In this document: positions 53,135 through 61,672 of the stretch, in pieces
How positions within the stretch are numbered: position 1 is the first letter of the stretch
Layout: the number at the start of each line of letters is the position of its first letter
Assembly: GCA_023953905.1 (NCBI GenBank)
Contig: JAMLJA010000001.1
Location: 434,001-498,000 of the forward strand
Reading direction: 5' to 3'
DNA from: Rhizobiaceae bacterium
GTDB lineage: Bacteria; Pseudomonadota; Alphaproteobacteria; Rhizobiales; Rhizobiaceae
Length of the DNA stretch: 64,000 nucleotides
The notes under the pieces: model-generated
Told to the model about the DNA's origin: nothing
Databases searched by the model: none
What the model saw: only the letters and a program-made list of their open reading frames with translations
Program-made: the position numbers and the translations under genes

Positions 53135-53651
53135 GAAATTCCCCCAGCCCCCAGATCCCGCGAAACGTTATCTAAACCAGCAGATGTTGCAAGGGGATCG
53201 CACTCTTTTCAGATCTGGAAACCTCTCACTGGACCGAACACTTGGGCCTCAAGATATTCCCCACAGATCCTTCATCCCTACGGGCATCTCGAGATATTTG
53301 ACCGTGATCTGAACGGTTTTCCTGAGATCAAAGCTGCGTCGGGCAGTTCACAGCCAAAAGGTAACTCGCCCGTGACGGCCTGATGGTACGACGCGTTGTA
53401 TTTCGCGTGGACCGATTCTCGGTCTGACTTCCCACAGAACTTTCAGCCAGCGGCGATTACTTGTGTTCTGGTACAGGGCGCAGGTGGGCAACCCACCGGC
53501 TAAGGGGCGAAGACACATTTGGCATCGAGCCGCTGGAACGCGAGTTAGGAGTCAGCAGCATATTGAGTCTCGATTCGTTCGGAACCCATGCCCCATCCAG
53601 ACATTTCCTGCTTAGGAATAAATTGCCTGCTGCGGCGTATGGAGGGAAGAC
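53135..53651. other. Intergenic region without supported gene
   Basis: 517 bases between the divergent repeat protein and BA14K genes. It should hold both promoters. Short frames here (for example 53461-53655) lack ribosome sites and recognisable features. A small GGTGGG/CCCACC hairpin lies near 53484. Confidence 0.5.
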
Positions 53652-54392
53652 GTGAAACTGATCTACAGCACGATGGCAATAGCGGCCGGTTTCGTCGGAT
53701 CTATGTGCATTTTCGCAGTCGGCGCCGGAACTGCCGCGTATTTTATCGCTATTGAGCCGCACGACGGGCCCGGCCCGGCAGTCGATGTGGCTGATCTATG
53801 GACGGCGTCGCCTGTGTCCGTGAGCGACCCGTCACATAGTTTGAATCGCCTGCCGCCCCGCACGCGCAGCGCGTTTGCCACACCCGCGGAGGCTGCGGAC
53901 CCGTCAGTTCCTCTGGAGGTCGCCGATGCAGGCTCAGCCGACATGGATTCGACACTCTCCAGCAGCGAACCCGCCCCTCAGAATGATCCTCAAATTGAAT
54001 TGCTTGCCCAGCACGTCGCCTGGTGCTTGGACCACTACCGCTCGTACCAGCCCGAAGACGACAGCTACACCGCTTATTCCGGCGGCCGTCGCGCATGTGT
54101 TTCGCCTTATACCGATGAGATCGTCAGCTGGGCCGAGCGTTCTTCGTCAGACCTGACGGCCTACGCAGACGATCCCAGCAGCGCCCGGCGCGCCACCGTA
54201 GAAGCTCGCTTCCAGCACGCGTTGCAGGAAGGCGGCGCGGACACCGGCGCCCTGATCTACGCCTCGGCCGATGCAGGAATCGTCCTCACTGACGACCATA
54301 TTCGCAATTGCTACGACCGTTATCGCTCCTACCGTCCCGAGGATAACAGCTACCAGCCATATGGCGGTGGCCCGCGCCGGCAGTGTGAGTAG
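53652..54392 (+). CDS. BA14K-family protein with two motif copies
   Basis: 246-residue exported or membrane-anchored protein. GTG start has GGAGGG upstream. A hydrophobic helix occupies residues about 8-33. A Pro/Ser/Ala-rich linker follows to about 115. Two BA14K motifs follow: HVAWCLDHYRSYQPEDDSYT (about 120) and HIRNCYDRYRSYRPEDNSYQ at the C-terminus, each ending in a Gly/Arg stretch and Cys. BA14K proteins are envelope lectin-like proteins of Brucella and related Rhizobiales. Confidence 0.85.
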   Translation: MKLIYSTMAIAAGFVGSMCIFAVGAGTAAYFIAIEPHDGPGPAVDVADLWTASPVSVSDPSHSLNRLPPRTRSAFATPAEAADPSVPLEVADAGSADMDSTLSSSEPAPQNDPQIELLAQHVAWCLDHYRSYQPEDDSYTAYSGGRRACVSPYTDEIVSWAERSSSDLTAYADDPSSARRATVEARFQHALQEGGADTGALIYASADAGIVLTDDHIRNCYDRYRSYRPEDNSYQPYGGGPRRQCE

Positions 54393-54916
54393 ACCAGCCT
54401 CTGCCGGAGGCTATCGCTCACAACTGTCCGGATCTGCCATGCGTTCGCCTATCCAATCTCAAGGTCAGACTTCTTGATCGAACAGAGCACGCTGAAGCAC
54501 GGATTGACCAGGTTGCCGATGCGAAGCCTACAGGCCTGCGTTACCAGCTGATGCGCATCGTGGAGGGCAAGGCCAGTCCGACGAGCCGTCCAGCATACAG
54601 CTACCCGCACGCCGGTTTCGCGTTGCAGGCTGCAAGCGCCGCCTCTGAGTGAGCGTGGTTGTAGCGACGCAGGCAACCGCGATCCCATTTTGCGCAGCCA
54701 CGATCTCGGCCGCGAACTCCATCGTTTTCCTACGATAAAATCCGTTTTCCAGGTCCGGACTGTCTCGCATAGCGCAGGGAAGGCTCGCGCGGTGCGATAC
54801 GCGATTTGGGTGGAATAAATAGTGCTATAGCCACGCAAACGTGGCTGCGCGTCATGGGCCTCGCTGGTGCGCAGGTTGCCGATGCCATCCAGCAAGAAGG
54901 GCGGCGATCACGAAAA
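54393..54916. other. Intergenic region without supported gene
   Basis: 524 bases between the BA14K gene and the GMC gene. Overlapping short frames on the minus strand (54449-54948) have no ribosome sites and no family likeness. It lies at the edge of a region of lower GC content and may be the remnant of a lost gene or insertion. Confidence 0.45.
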
Positions 54917-56539
54917 TCAGCGTTTGCCTCGGATGATGTCCGAAGCATGTTCCGCGATCATTAGCGTGGGCGCATATGTGTTGCCTGAAGGAACTGTTGG
55001 CATCACCGAAGCATCCACGATCCGTAGCCCGTCGACTCCTCGGACCTTCAAGTCCGATCCAACGACAGTGTCCGGATCACCCTCTGAACCCATTCGGCAA
55101 GTGCCGCAGAAATGATAAATCGTTGACCCGTAAAGTCTGGCGAAATCCAACAATTCCTGGTCGGTTCCGACTTGCGGCCCCGGAGTTTCCTCCCGCTCCA
55201 CAAAGGGCTCCATGGATGCAGTGTTCAAAAAGCGCCGGCTTAACTTCAAGCCTGCGACTATAGCGCTCTGGTCGGCGGCATGCTCCAGGTAGTTTGGCTG
55301 GATTATTGGATCATCCCGCCAATTTCCACTGCGAATCTCAACAAAACCTCGGCTCAGCGGGCGATGCTGCCAAGTGGCTAGGGAAAACCCCGGAAATGTG
55401 TCCACCACGCCGAACTGCCCCGCTTTGAAGCTCAATGGCGTGAGCACAAACTGAAGGTCGGGCCGATCAAGCGCGCTGTCCGATCGAGCAAATACATAGG
55501 CCAGAGAGGAGCTTAATCCAAGAATACTCGGTTGTTTGAGTATCCACTTTAGAATCTCGCCTCCGAGATATGGCCAGCGCGACAGCTCGTTGGCAGTTCT
55601 AGCATTCCGGATCCGGACAACCGTGCGAGTACCGTAGTGATCTTGAAGATTTCTCCCCACTCCTTTCAGGTTTGATACAACGTCAATCCCGTTTTCACTA
55701 AGGACACTTCCAGGCCCAATTCCGGACAACTGCATCAGCTTGGGCGTGTTCAATGCCCCGGAGCAGACAATCACCTCTCTCTTGGCGATAACCTCTTTTT
55801 GCATTGAGGTGCGATTGTCGTGATATCGCACGCCCATCGCCCGACGGTTTTCAAACAATATTTTAGTCGCGTGTGCTTGAACACGAACATCAACGCGTGA
55901 GCGCACCGGACGGAGAAAGGCATGGGACGCGCTTACACGACGTCCGTCCTCAATCACCCGCTGCAGGGTACCAACTCCCTCCTGAGAAGGGCCATTGTAG
56001 TCGGGATTGCGCGGCAGCCCCAACTCACTCACGCCCTCGATAAAGGCGTCGACCGCGGGACTTTTCCAGTCGGCATCGCTTACTGGTAGCTCACCAAGCG
56101 TTCCATGATACTGATTAGCCATACCTCCGATACGCCGCTCGGAGCGCTTGAAGTACGGCAGGACATTATTGTACGCCCAGCCGTTCGCTCCTAGCGCTTC
56201 CCACTCGTCGTAATCCTCGTGTTGTCCGCGGTTATAGATCATCCCGTTGATCGAGCTTGATCCCCCGAGTGTACGTCCCTGGGGAGCAAAAACAGGTCGC
56301 ATAGCAGTTCCGGGACTTGGCTCGGTCTTGAATTGCCAAGCATAGGTCGGATTGAACAGGAGTTTAATCACTCCTGCTGGAATACGGATCATCGGGTGGC
56401 GGTCTTTTGGCCCGGACTCCAATACGCAAACACGAATTGATGGATCCTCACTGAGCCTTGCTGCGAGGACGCAACCTGCCGCACCGCCTCCCACGATTAC
56501 ATAGTCGAATTCATCCCGATCATCGCCGGTTATGCTCAT
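54917..56539 (-). CDS. GMC-family FAD-dependent oxidoreductase (choline dehydrogenase-like)
   Basis: Alcohol-oxidising flavoprotein of about 540 residues. The FAD site is FDYVIVGGGAAGCVLAARLSED at the N-terminus; GMC signature GGSSSINGMIYNRGQHEDYDEW near 85; the active-site region is YHFCGTCRMGSEGDPDTVV with DASVMPTVPSGNTYAPTLMIAE at the end. The start is not certain: ATG 56539 is closest to family starts, while the frame opens at 56587. It probably works with the upstream aldehyde dehydrogenase to convert an alcohol to an acid. Substrate unknown; betaine synthesis is not indicated by neighbours. Confidence 0.9.
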   Translation of the reverse strand: MSITGDDRDEFDYVIVGGGAAGCVLAARLSEDPSIRVCVLESGPKDRHPMIRIPAGVIKLLFNPTYAWQFKTEPSPGTAMRPVFAPQGRTLGGSSSINGMIYNRGQHEDYDEWEALGANGWAYNNVLPYFKRSERRIGGMANQYHGTLGELPVSDADWKSPAVDAFIEGVSELGLPRNPDYNGPSQEGVGTLQRVIEDGRRVSASHAFLRPVRSRVDVRVQAHATKILFENRRAMGVRYHDNRTSMQKEVIAKREVIVCSGALNTPKLMQLSGIGPGSVLSENGIDVVSNLKGVGRNLQDHYGTRTVVRIRNARTANELSRWPYLGGEILKWILKQPSILGLSSSLAYVFARSDSALDRPDLQFVLTPLSFKAGQFGVVDTFPGFSLATWQHRPLSRGFVEIRSGNWRDDPIIQPNYLEHAADQSAIVAGLKLSRRFLNTASMEPFVEREETPGPQVGTDQELLDFARLYGSTIYHFCGTCRMGSEGDPDTVVGSDLKVRGVDGLRIVDASVMPTVPSGNTYAPTLMIAEHASDIIRGKR

Positions 56540-56611
56540 TTGCGTGACTCGTCTGCATATACAACGCCGCCACCGCGACGTGACCATGGAGGAATAGAAG
56601 TAGACTAAGGA

Positions 56612-58045
56612 TTAGACCGCGATTGCGGGGCACCCGATGATGCTCTTGACCTCGAGATACTCTCGCAGCCCGAACTCACCCCATTCGCGTCCATTTCCGG
56701 AGCGCTTGCGGCCACCGAATGGCGCACCGTAATCAGGAGCGGGATAATTGAGGTGGATCGAACCCGCTACAAGCCTGCCAGCGATCTGACGTGCTCGTTC
56801 AGCGTCGGGTGATTGGATGTGCGCACTAAGGCCATATTCCGTGCTGTTGGCAATTTCTATGGCCTCCTCTTCGGACGAGTAAGGCATTATACAAAGGACC
56901 GGTCCGAAGACCTCGGTCTGCGCGATCGCCATATCGCTGGTGACGTCCGTAAAGATGGTTGGACGCACATAGTAACCACTCTCCAGATGAGGCGGCCGCC
57001 CCGCCCCGCCTGTGACAACACGAGCGCCTTCGTCTTCAGCTTGCCCGATCAGGCGCTGGATCCTTTCGAACTGTGCTGCATTGACCACGGGTCCAAGATC
57101 TGTTGCCTCATCGCGAGGATCGCCAACCCGCAAATTGTCGGCTGCGTCTTTCGCTATTTGACACACTTCTTCAAGCACATCTGACGGAACCAACATCCGG
57201 GTGGGAGCCGCGCACGACTGCCCGGAATTTGCAAAACAGGCCGCTACACCTTTGCGAACAGAAGTTTGAAGGTCCGCGCCTTTCAAGATCAAATTTGCGG
57301 TCTTGCCCCCCAGTTCCTGCGAAACGCGCTTGACAGTTGGGGCGGCGTTGCGCGCAACCTCCACGCCGGCGCGTGTGGATCCAGTAAATGACACCGCATC
57401 AACGTCAGGATGAGTGCACAGTGGAACGCCGACGTTTTCCCCTGTGCCAAAAAGGAGATTAAACACCCCTGCGGGAACTTCAGCCTCGTCGATGACTTCC
57501 GCAAAAAGACGGGCGCTAATCGCAGAGTACTCGCTCGGCTTCACGATCATTGTGCAGCCCGCCGCAAATGCTGGGGCAAACTTGACCACAACTTGATTGA
57601 TGGGCCAGTTCCAAGGTGTAATCAGCGCGCACACGCCGACGGGCTCGTACACAATTTTAGTGGTTGAATGCTGCTCCTCGAACGTGAAGTTCTCCAACAC
57701 ATTGATTGCTTCCATGAGGTGCGCCGGACCCCTTGGGACTTGAGCCGACCGTGCAAACGTTATTGGCGCCCCCATTTCCTGGCGGATGGCCTCGGCAAAC
57801 TCGTTCTCGCGAGCCCGGAAGATTTCTAGGATCCGCCGCAGCATAGCGGCCCGCTCTGTTGGCGCCGTGTTTGAAAACGCGGGCAAAGCGGCTCGGGCGG
57901 CTTTCACGGCTTTAGCTACATCCGATTCGCTTCCCAACGCGACCTTGCCGGCCTCTTTTTCCGTGGCTGGATCGATAAGCGTCAACCACGACGGGCGATC
58001 AGGGGCGGTCCACTCTCCATTGATGTAGAACTGGTTGATTATCAT
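56612..58045 (-). CDS. Aldehyde dehydrogenase family protein
   Basis: NAD(P)-dependent aldehyde dehydrogenase of 477 residues. It has ITPWNWPINQVVVKFAPA near 140, SFTGSTRAGVEVARNAAP, catalytic Glu in SQELGGKTANLIL near 250 and catalytic Cys in FANSGQSCAAPTRML near 285. It is 72 bases upstream of the GMC gene, same operon, and divergent from a TRAP binding protein. The two enzymes suggest a route from a TRAP-imported alcohol to a carboxylate. Confidence 0.93.
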   Translation of the reverse strand: MIINQFYINGEWTAPDRPSWLTLIDPATEKEAGKVALGSESDVAKAVKAARAALPAFSNTAPTERAAMLRRILEIFRARENEFAEAIRQEMGAPITFARSAQVPRGPAHLMEAINVLENFTFEEQHSTTKIVYEPVGVCALITPWNWPINQVVVKFAPAFAAGCTMIVKPSEYSAISARLFAEVIDEAEVPAGVFNLLFGTGENVGVPLCTHPDVDAVSFTGSTRAGVEVARNAAPTVKRVSQELGGKTANLILKGADLQTSVRKGVAACFANSGQSCAAPTRMLVPSDVLEEVCQIAKDAADNLRVGDPRDEATDLGPVVNAAQFERIQRLIGQAEDEGARVVTGGAGRPPHLESGYYVRPTIFTDVTSDMAIAQTEVFGPVLCIMPYSSEEEAIEIANSTEYGLSAHIQSPDAERARQIAGRLVAGSIHLNYPAPDYGAPFGGRKRSGNGREWGEFGLREYLEVKSIIGCPAIAV

Positions 58046-58140
58046 TCGAACCTCCTGTCGTGAGCAGCCGGTCTATGGGCAGTCCCACACGCCTTGAGCC
58101 TCCTGTTGAGCTAACACGGCGTCAATTGACACTCAAGACT

Positions 58141-58151
58141 GTATTATTGTA
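58141..58151. promoter_or_regulatory. Candidate GntR-type site in the divergent ALDH/DctP promoter region
   Basis: GTATTATTGTA lies between the aldehyde dehydrogenase (minus) and the first DctP gene (plus). It matches 10 of 11 bases of the complement of the sequence at 61584-61594, in the other DctP promoter region. Confidence 0.45.
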
Positions 58152-58241
58152 GTCCCGTAGCACGAACACACGTTCGGTATGATGCTTGAGGCCGGATTGC
58201 GGCTGAGAACGAATTCGCAAGCTTAACGGGAGGTTCTGAGA

Positions 58242-59291
58242 ATGACGATTTTTAGCTTGAAGACTAAGTCGATTCTGAGCGGTATCGCTCTTACAGGCGG
58301 GGTGCTGGCCGCTACCCTTAGCGCGACGGTAACTAGCTCTGCCCAGAGCCGTCCAGAGTATGACCTTACTATGGGTGTGATGACGTCGCCGACAGACGTC
58401 TACGACGAAATGACGAAGCTCATTCCCGAACGGATCTCGGCAGCAACCGACGGACGAGTGTCTGTGACCTTAAGCTCGTCGCTAGTGGCGGCCAACCAAA
58501 TCGCAAGCGCCGTCAGAGACGGCCGAGTTCCGATCGTTGCAGCCACGCATGCGTATATTGCTGCGGAAGAACCGCGCATTTCCATATTCAGCCTGCCGGG
58601 GCTGATCAACAACATCGAAGAATATGAGGCAACCCGAAAAGCTTTTTGGCGGGACGACGTCGCTCAATTCTGGAAGGAAAAATGGAATGCGGAGATGTTG
58701 GCCGACGGGCCCTACTGCCCCGTCGTCCTTTTCTCTCGAGAGCCTATTCAAACAGTCGATGCCTTTAAGGGAAAGCGCGTAAGAATTTTCGATCCAAGCT
58801 CGGCGGCCTTGATGAATTCACTTGGTGCGGTACCGGTGCCCATGCCCACGACCGAGGTGACCCCAGCACTTGAGCGAGGCGTCATAGATGCAGTCCTAAC
58901 ATCCATTTGCGCTGGCGCAGCATTTGAGCTGGCGCGGGTCGCTCCGCATGTACAAGAATGGGAGATGGCTCCCATCACAGGCTGGGCCATCCTCGTTAAC
59001 GCAGAAATTTGGGAAGAAATGCCAGAGGATCTGCGTAGCGACATACAGTCCGCAATGAGCGAGATCGAGGCGGAGGCGTTTTCTACTTACGGAACCTATG
59101 TAGAAAGAGCAAAAGCTAGCATCCGTTCATTGGGTTCGGAAATTTGGGAAGCGCCGGAGGAATTGAAGCAACAGGTCCGCACGAAGGAGTTGACGGATGG
59201 GGCCTACGACGCATGGTACGCTAGGGCTAAAGAGGCAGGTTTCGACGGACCGGCATATATTGCCAAGGTGCGCAACGCTCTAGGCAAATGA
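58242..59291 (+). CDS. TRAP transporter substrate-binding protein DctP (first copy)
   Basis: Periplasmic TRAP binding protein of 349 residues. Signal peptide about 1-34. Core motifs are VSVTLSSSLVAANQIASAVRDG, LPGLINNIEEYEATR, and the ligand Arg region FKGKRVRIFDP followed by VPMPTTEVTPALERGVIDAV. GGGAGG lies about 9 bases before the ATG. It is a close paralogue of the protein encoded at 60474 but uses less GC-rich codons. No permease is adjacent on this side, so it may share the DctQM permease at 61673. Confidence 0.93.
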   Translation: MTIFSLKTKSILSGIALTGGVLAATLSATVTSSAQSRPEYDLTMGVMTSPTDVYDEMTKLIPERISAATDGRVSVTLSSSLVAANQIASAVRDGRVPIVAATHAYIAAEEPRISIFSLPGLINNIEEYEATRKAFWRDDVAQFWKEKWNAEMLADGPYCPVVLFSREPIQTVDAFKGKRVRIFDPSSAALMNSLGAVPVPMPTTEVTPALERGVIDAVLTSICAGAAFELARVAPHVQEWEMAPITGWAILVNAEIWEEMPEDLRSDIQSAMSEIEAEAFSTYGTYVERAKASIRSLGSEIWEAPEELKQQVRTKELTDGAYDAWYARAKEAGFDGPAYIAKVRNALGK

Positions 59292-59341
59292 TCTAGCGGC
59301 CACACATCAAGAACAGACTTTAATAGTCGACGCACTACAAA

Positions 59342-59375
59342 AAGCGGGATTCCGGCGACGGCTGGAATTCCGCTT
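59342..59375 (-). terminator. Hairpin terminator between convergent dctP and gntR genes
   Basis: Twelve-base stem with one G-U pair (AAGCGGGATTCC / GGAATTCCGCTT) and a 10-base loop; on the minus strand it is followed by TTTTT. It lies 50 bases after the first DctP gene and about 300 after the GntR gene, so it can stop minus-strand transcription and perhaps attenuate the plus strand. Confidence 0.7.
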
Positions 59376-59677
59376 GAATTATGTAAAAGCTGGGCAAGGT
59401 ATTTTCAGCCTGGCACTCGTAACGGCACTACAATCGGCAGCCCATATCGGCAGAGATACCGGTTTTCTGTTTCCGTCAGTTCATCCGAACCGGTGCCGAA
59501 GAGGACGAATTCCCGGGCGCCCAGTCTTTGCATCGCAGGGCTCTCTCCGGCGAGTGAACCGGTTCTGCTGCGGCTTTGGCATTTCCCAAACCGGAAGTTA
59601 GCGAGAGCTGAAATTCGAGGCTAGCTGATCACGCGCCAAAAGAGACTTTGAGTGAGCCTTCGGGAAACCCGGCGGTT
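59376..59677. other. Intergenic region with repeated AACCGG
   Basis: 302 bases without supported gene (a 75-codon frame at 59374 has no ribosome site or family likeness). It holds four copies of ACCGG or AACCGG, at about 59458, 59488, 59556 (GAACCGGTTC, palindromic) and 59589. Confidence 0.4.
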
Positions 59678-60355
59678 TCAGTCGCCTTCGCCCAGCGCAA
59701 CTGAAGCAGCCCGGCCGACGTGGGCCACAGCCAATTTTCTGGCCTTCGACGCGTCCCGTGCAATGAGCGCGTCGACGAGATCACCCAGTTCTTTGATGCT
59801 CTCCTCGATTCGGCCCGGCGCCTGCAGAGAGCGGGCACGCAACAGCATGATACGCGAATTGAGGAAATGCAGACTGGTTCCGAGTGCGGCATTTCCGGAA
59901 CCGCTGATCAAGCTGGCATAGAACTCATTTTTCGCCTTCAACCGCTCGAGACTGTTGCTGCTCTGTGACGAGGATTTCAGTGTCTCAAATGCATCGAGCA
60001 GATGCTGGCGCGCTTCGTCAGAGGCCTCCGCTGCGAAGAGCTCGCTGGCGAGCCCCTCAAGTTCAGCGCGAACGCGATAGATGTCCTTGGCTTCTTTTCC
60101 GGATAGGGTCGCGACCACCGGCCCACGATGCGGTACGACATCGATCAACCCTTCGGATTCGAGTTGCCGCAGCGCTTCGCGCACCAACGTACGGCTGACG
60201 CCGGTTGTCTCGCACAGTACCCTCTCCGGCAAGCGTTCTCCAGGCTTGAAATGCCCGAGTGCGATCGCATTGCGAATGCTGTCCGTGACGCCATGACGAA
60301 GCGGCGCTGCATGTCGTTCGACTTTAAGATCCACTACTTTGCCCTGTACGATCAT
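59678..60355 (-). CDS. GntR-family regulator with FCD domain
   Basis: 225-residue regulator. The winged helix at about 15-75 has RNAIALGHFKPGERLPERVLCETTGVSRTLVREALRQLESEGL. The C-terminal all-helical FCD effector domain (85-220) includes YRVRAELEGLASELFA. ATG 60355 is preferred; the frame opens at 60415, upstream of a terminator. Lying between two TRAP binding-protein genes, it probably represses the module until its substrate is present. Confidence 0.9.
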   Translation of the reverse strand: MIVQGKVVDLKVERHAAPLRHGVTDSIRNAIALGHFKPGERLPERVLCETTGVSRTLVREALRQLESEGLIDVVPHRGPVVATLSGKEAKDIYRVRAELEGLASELFAAEASDEARQHLLDAFETLKSSSQSSNSLERLKAKNEFYASLISGSGNAALGTSLHFLNSRIMLLRARSLQAPGRIEESIKELGDLVDALIARDASKARKLAVAHVGRAASVALGEGD

Positions 60356-60410
60356 CGAATTGTCCGATTGTGCTATCGGTTGCGAACACTTTAACGTAGG
60401 AAACAGGACT

Positions 60411-60449
60411 GTCAAAAATACAAATCCGCGCCCGTCGCCGGACGCGGAT
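60411..60449 (-). terminator. Intrinsic terminator of the second dctP gene
   Basis: On the minus strand an 11-base stem (ATCCGCGTCCG / CGGGCGCGGAT, one G-U) closes a GCGA tetraloop and is followed by TTTGTATTTTT. It begins 25 bases after the dctP stop, and is a good rho-independent terminator that separates dctP from gntR. Confidence 0.85.
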
Positions 60450-60473
60450 CGTTTCTCCTTCAGCTAGGCCGTA

Positions 60474-61505
60474 TCAGTTCTTGCCGAGTGCTTCGCGCAC
60501 CTTCGCAACATAGGCCTTTCCATCGACACCAAGTTCCGTCGCGCGAGCATACCAGGATTCATAGGCAGGATCGGCATATTGAGGCGCACTGGCCGCCGCC
60601 TTGAGCTCATCGGACGCCACCCAAAGTTCTGAACCAAGCGATTCGACCTTCTCGACAGCAGTGTCGATGTAGGTTTGATAGGTCGAAAACGCCTCTTCCT
60701 GCAATTCAAGCATAGCAGTTTCAATCTGCTTCTTGAGATCGTCAGGCATTTCCTTCCAGACATCCGCATTAACCAGAATGACCCAGCCAGTCACTGGTGA
60801 CATCGCCCAATCCTGGACATTTGGTGCGACACGCGGAAGCTCGAACGCTGAGCCCACGCAGATCGAGGTGAATACCGCATCGATGACGCCTCTTTCGAGA
60901 GCCGGCGTCACCTCAGATGTGGGCATCGGAACCGGTTGAGCACCGAGTGCGCTCATGAGTTCCGCCGTCTGCGGATTATGGATTCTGACGCGCTTGCCCT
61001 TGAAGTCTTCGACGGTATGGATCGGGGTCTTCGAGAACAGTGCCGTGGGGCACCAGGCACCGTCGGCGAGCATGACCGCATTCCAATTCTCCGCCCAGAT
61101 GTTCTTCACGTCCTCACGCCAGAACGCTTCACGAACCGCCGTGTACTCATCAATGTTGTTGATTAGCCCGGGCAGATTGAAAATGCCCATCCGCGGGTCT
61201 TCCGAAGAGATGTAGGTGTGCAATGCCGCCGACATTGGGATGCGACCGTCGCGCACTGCGCTGGCGACCTGATTGGCAGCCACGAGCGAGTCGCTGACGG
61301 TTATTTGCACGCGTCCGTCAGTGGCTTTCGAGATACGTTCGGGCAACCCCTGGGTCATCGCGGTGTAGACGTCCCCAGGCGACGTGATCACCGCCATGGT
61401 GAAGTCGTACTCGGGACGGTCCTGCGCAAAAGCCGCCGACATAGCTGACACCATTACCGCCGTAACCGTTGCTCCGGACAGGAGACGCTTGAAACCCTCG
61501 ATCAT
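60474..61505 (-). CDS. TRAP transporter substrate-binding protein DctP (second copy)
   Basis: Periplasmic binding protein of 343 residues with signal peptide 1-27 (ends AAFAQD). Core motifs parallel the first copy: VQITVSDSLVAANQVASAVRDG, LPGLINNIDEY, FKGKRVRIHNP and VPMPTSEVTPALERGVIDAV. Roughly three in five residues are identical by eye. Divergent from the fused permease gene, with a candidate GntR site between. This copy has the GC-rich codon use typical of the window and is likely the original partner of the permease. Confidence 0.93.
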   Translation of the reverse strand: MIEGFKRLLSGATVTAVMVSAMSAAFAQDRPEYDFTMAVITSPGDVYTAMTQGLPERISKATDGRVQITVSDSLVAANQVASAVRDGRIPMSAALHTYISSEDPRMGIFNLPGLINNIDEYTAVREAFWREDVKNIWAENWNAVMLADGAWCPTALFSKTPIHTVEDFKGKRVRIHNPQTAELMSALGAQPVPMPTSEVTPALERGVIDAVFTSICVGSAFELPRVAPNVQDWAMSPVTGWVILVNADVWKEMPDDLKKQIETAMLELQEEAFSTYQTYIDTAVEKVESLGSELWVASDELKAAASAPQYADPAYESWYARATELGVDGKAYVAKVREALGKN

Positions 61506-61583
61506 CTATAATCCTCCACGTGTTTGATCACGAGCCAGCGTTGGTGACGCGTTCCAAATGCCTGGCCCTTCGTGCTACCAGCA

Positions 61584-61594
61584 TACGATAATAC
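61584..61594. promoter_or_regulatory. Candidate GntR-type site in the dctP/dctQM divergent region
   Basis: TACGATAATAC, complement GTATTATCGTA, lies between the second DctP gene and the permease gene. It is the partner of the site at 58141. Likely bound by the FCD-type GntR protein encoded between them; inferred. Confidence 0.45.
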
Positions 61595-61672
61595 ATTCTG
61601 TTGCCTGTCAAGCCGCGTGCATGTTAACCAGCCTGCACGCCGGCACCATCTCGGCACATGGAGGACCCTTCG

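Noticed and set aside
53461..53655. 64-codon plus-strand frame before the BA14K gene
   Set aside because: No ribosome site and no recognisable sequence; overlaps the ribosome site of the next gene.
54449..54948. Overlapping short minus-strand frames before the GMC gene
   Set aside because: Several frames overlap with no ribosome site or known motif; composition looks non-coding.
59374..59601. 75-codon open frame after the first dctP gene
   Set aside because: No ribosome site, starts in a terminator hairpin, no recognisable family.
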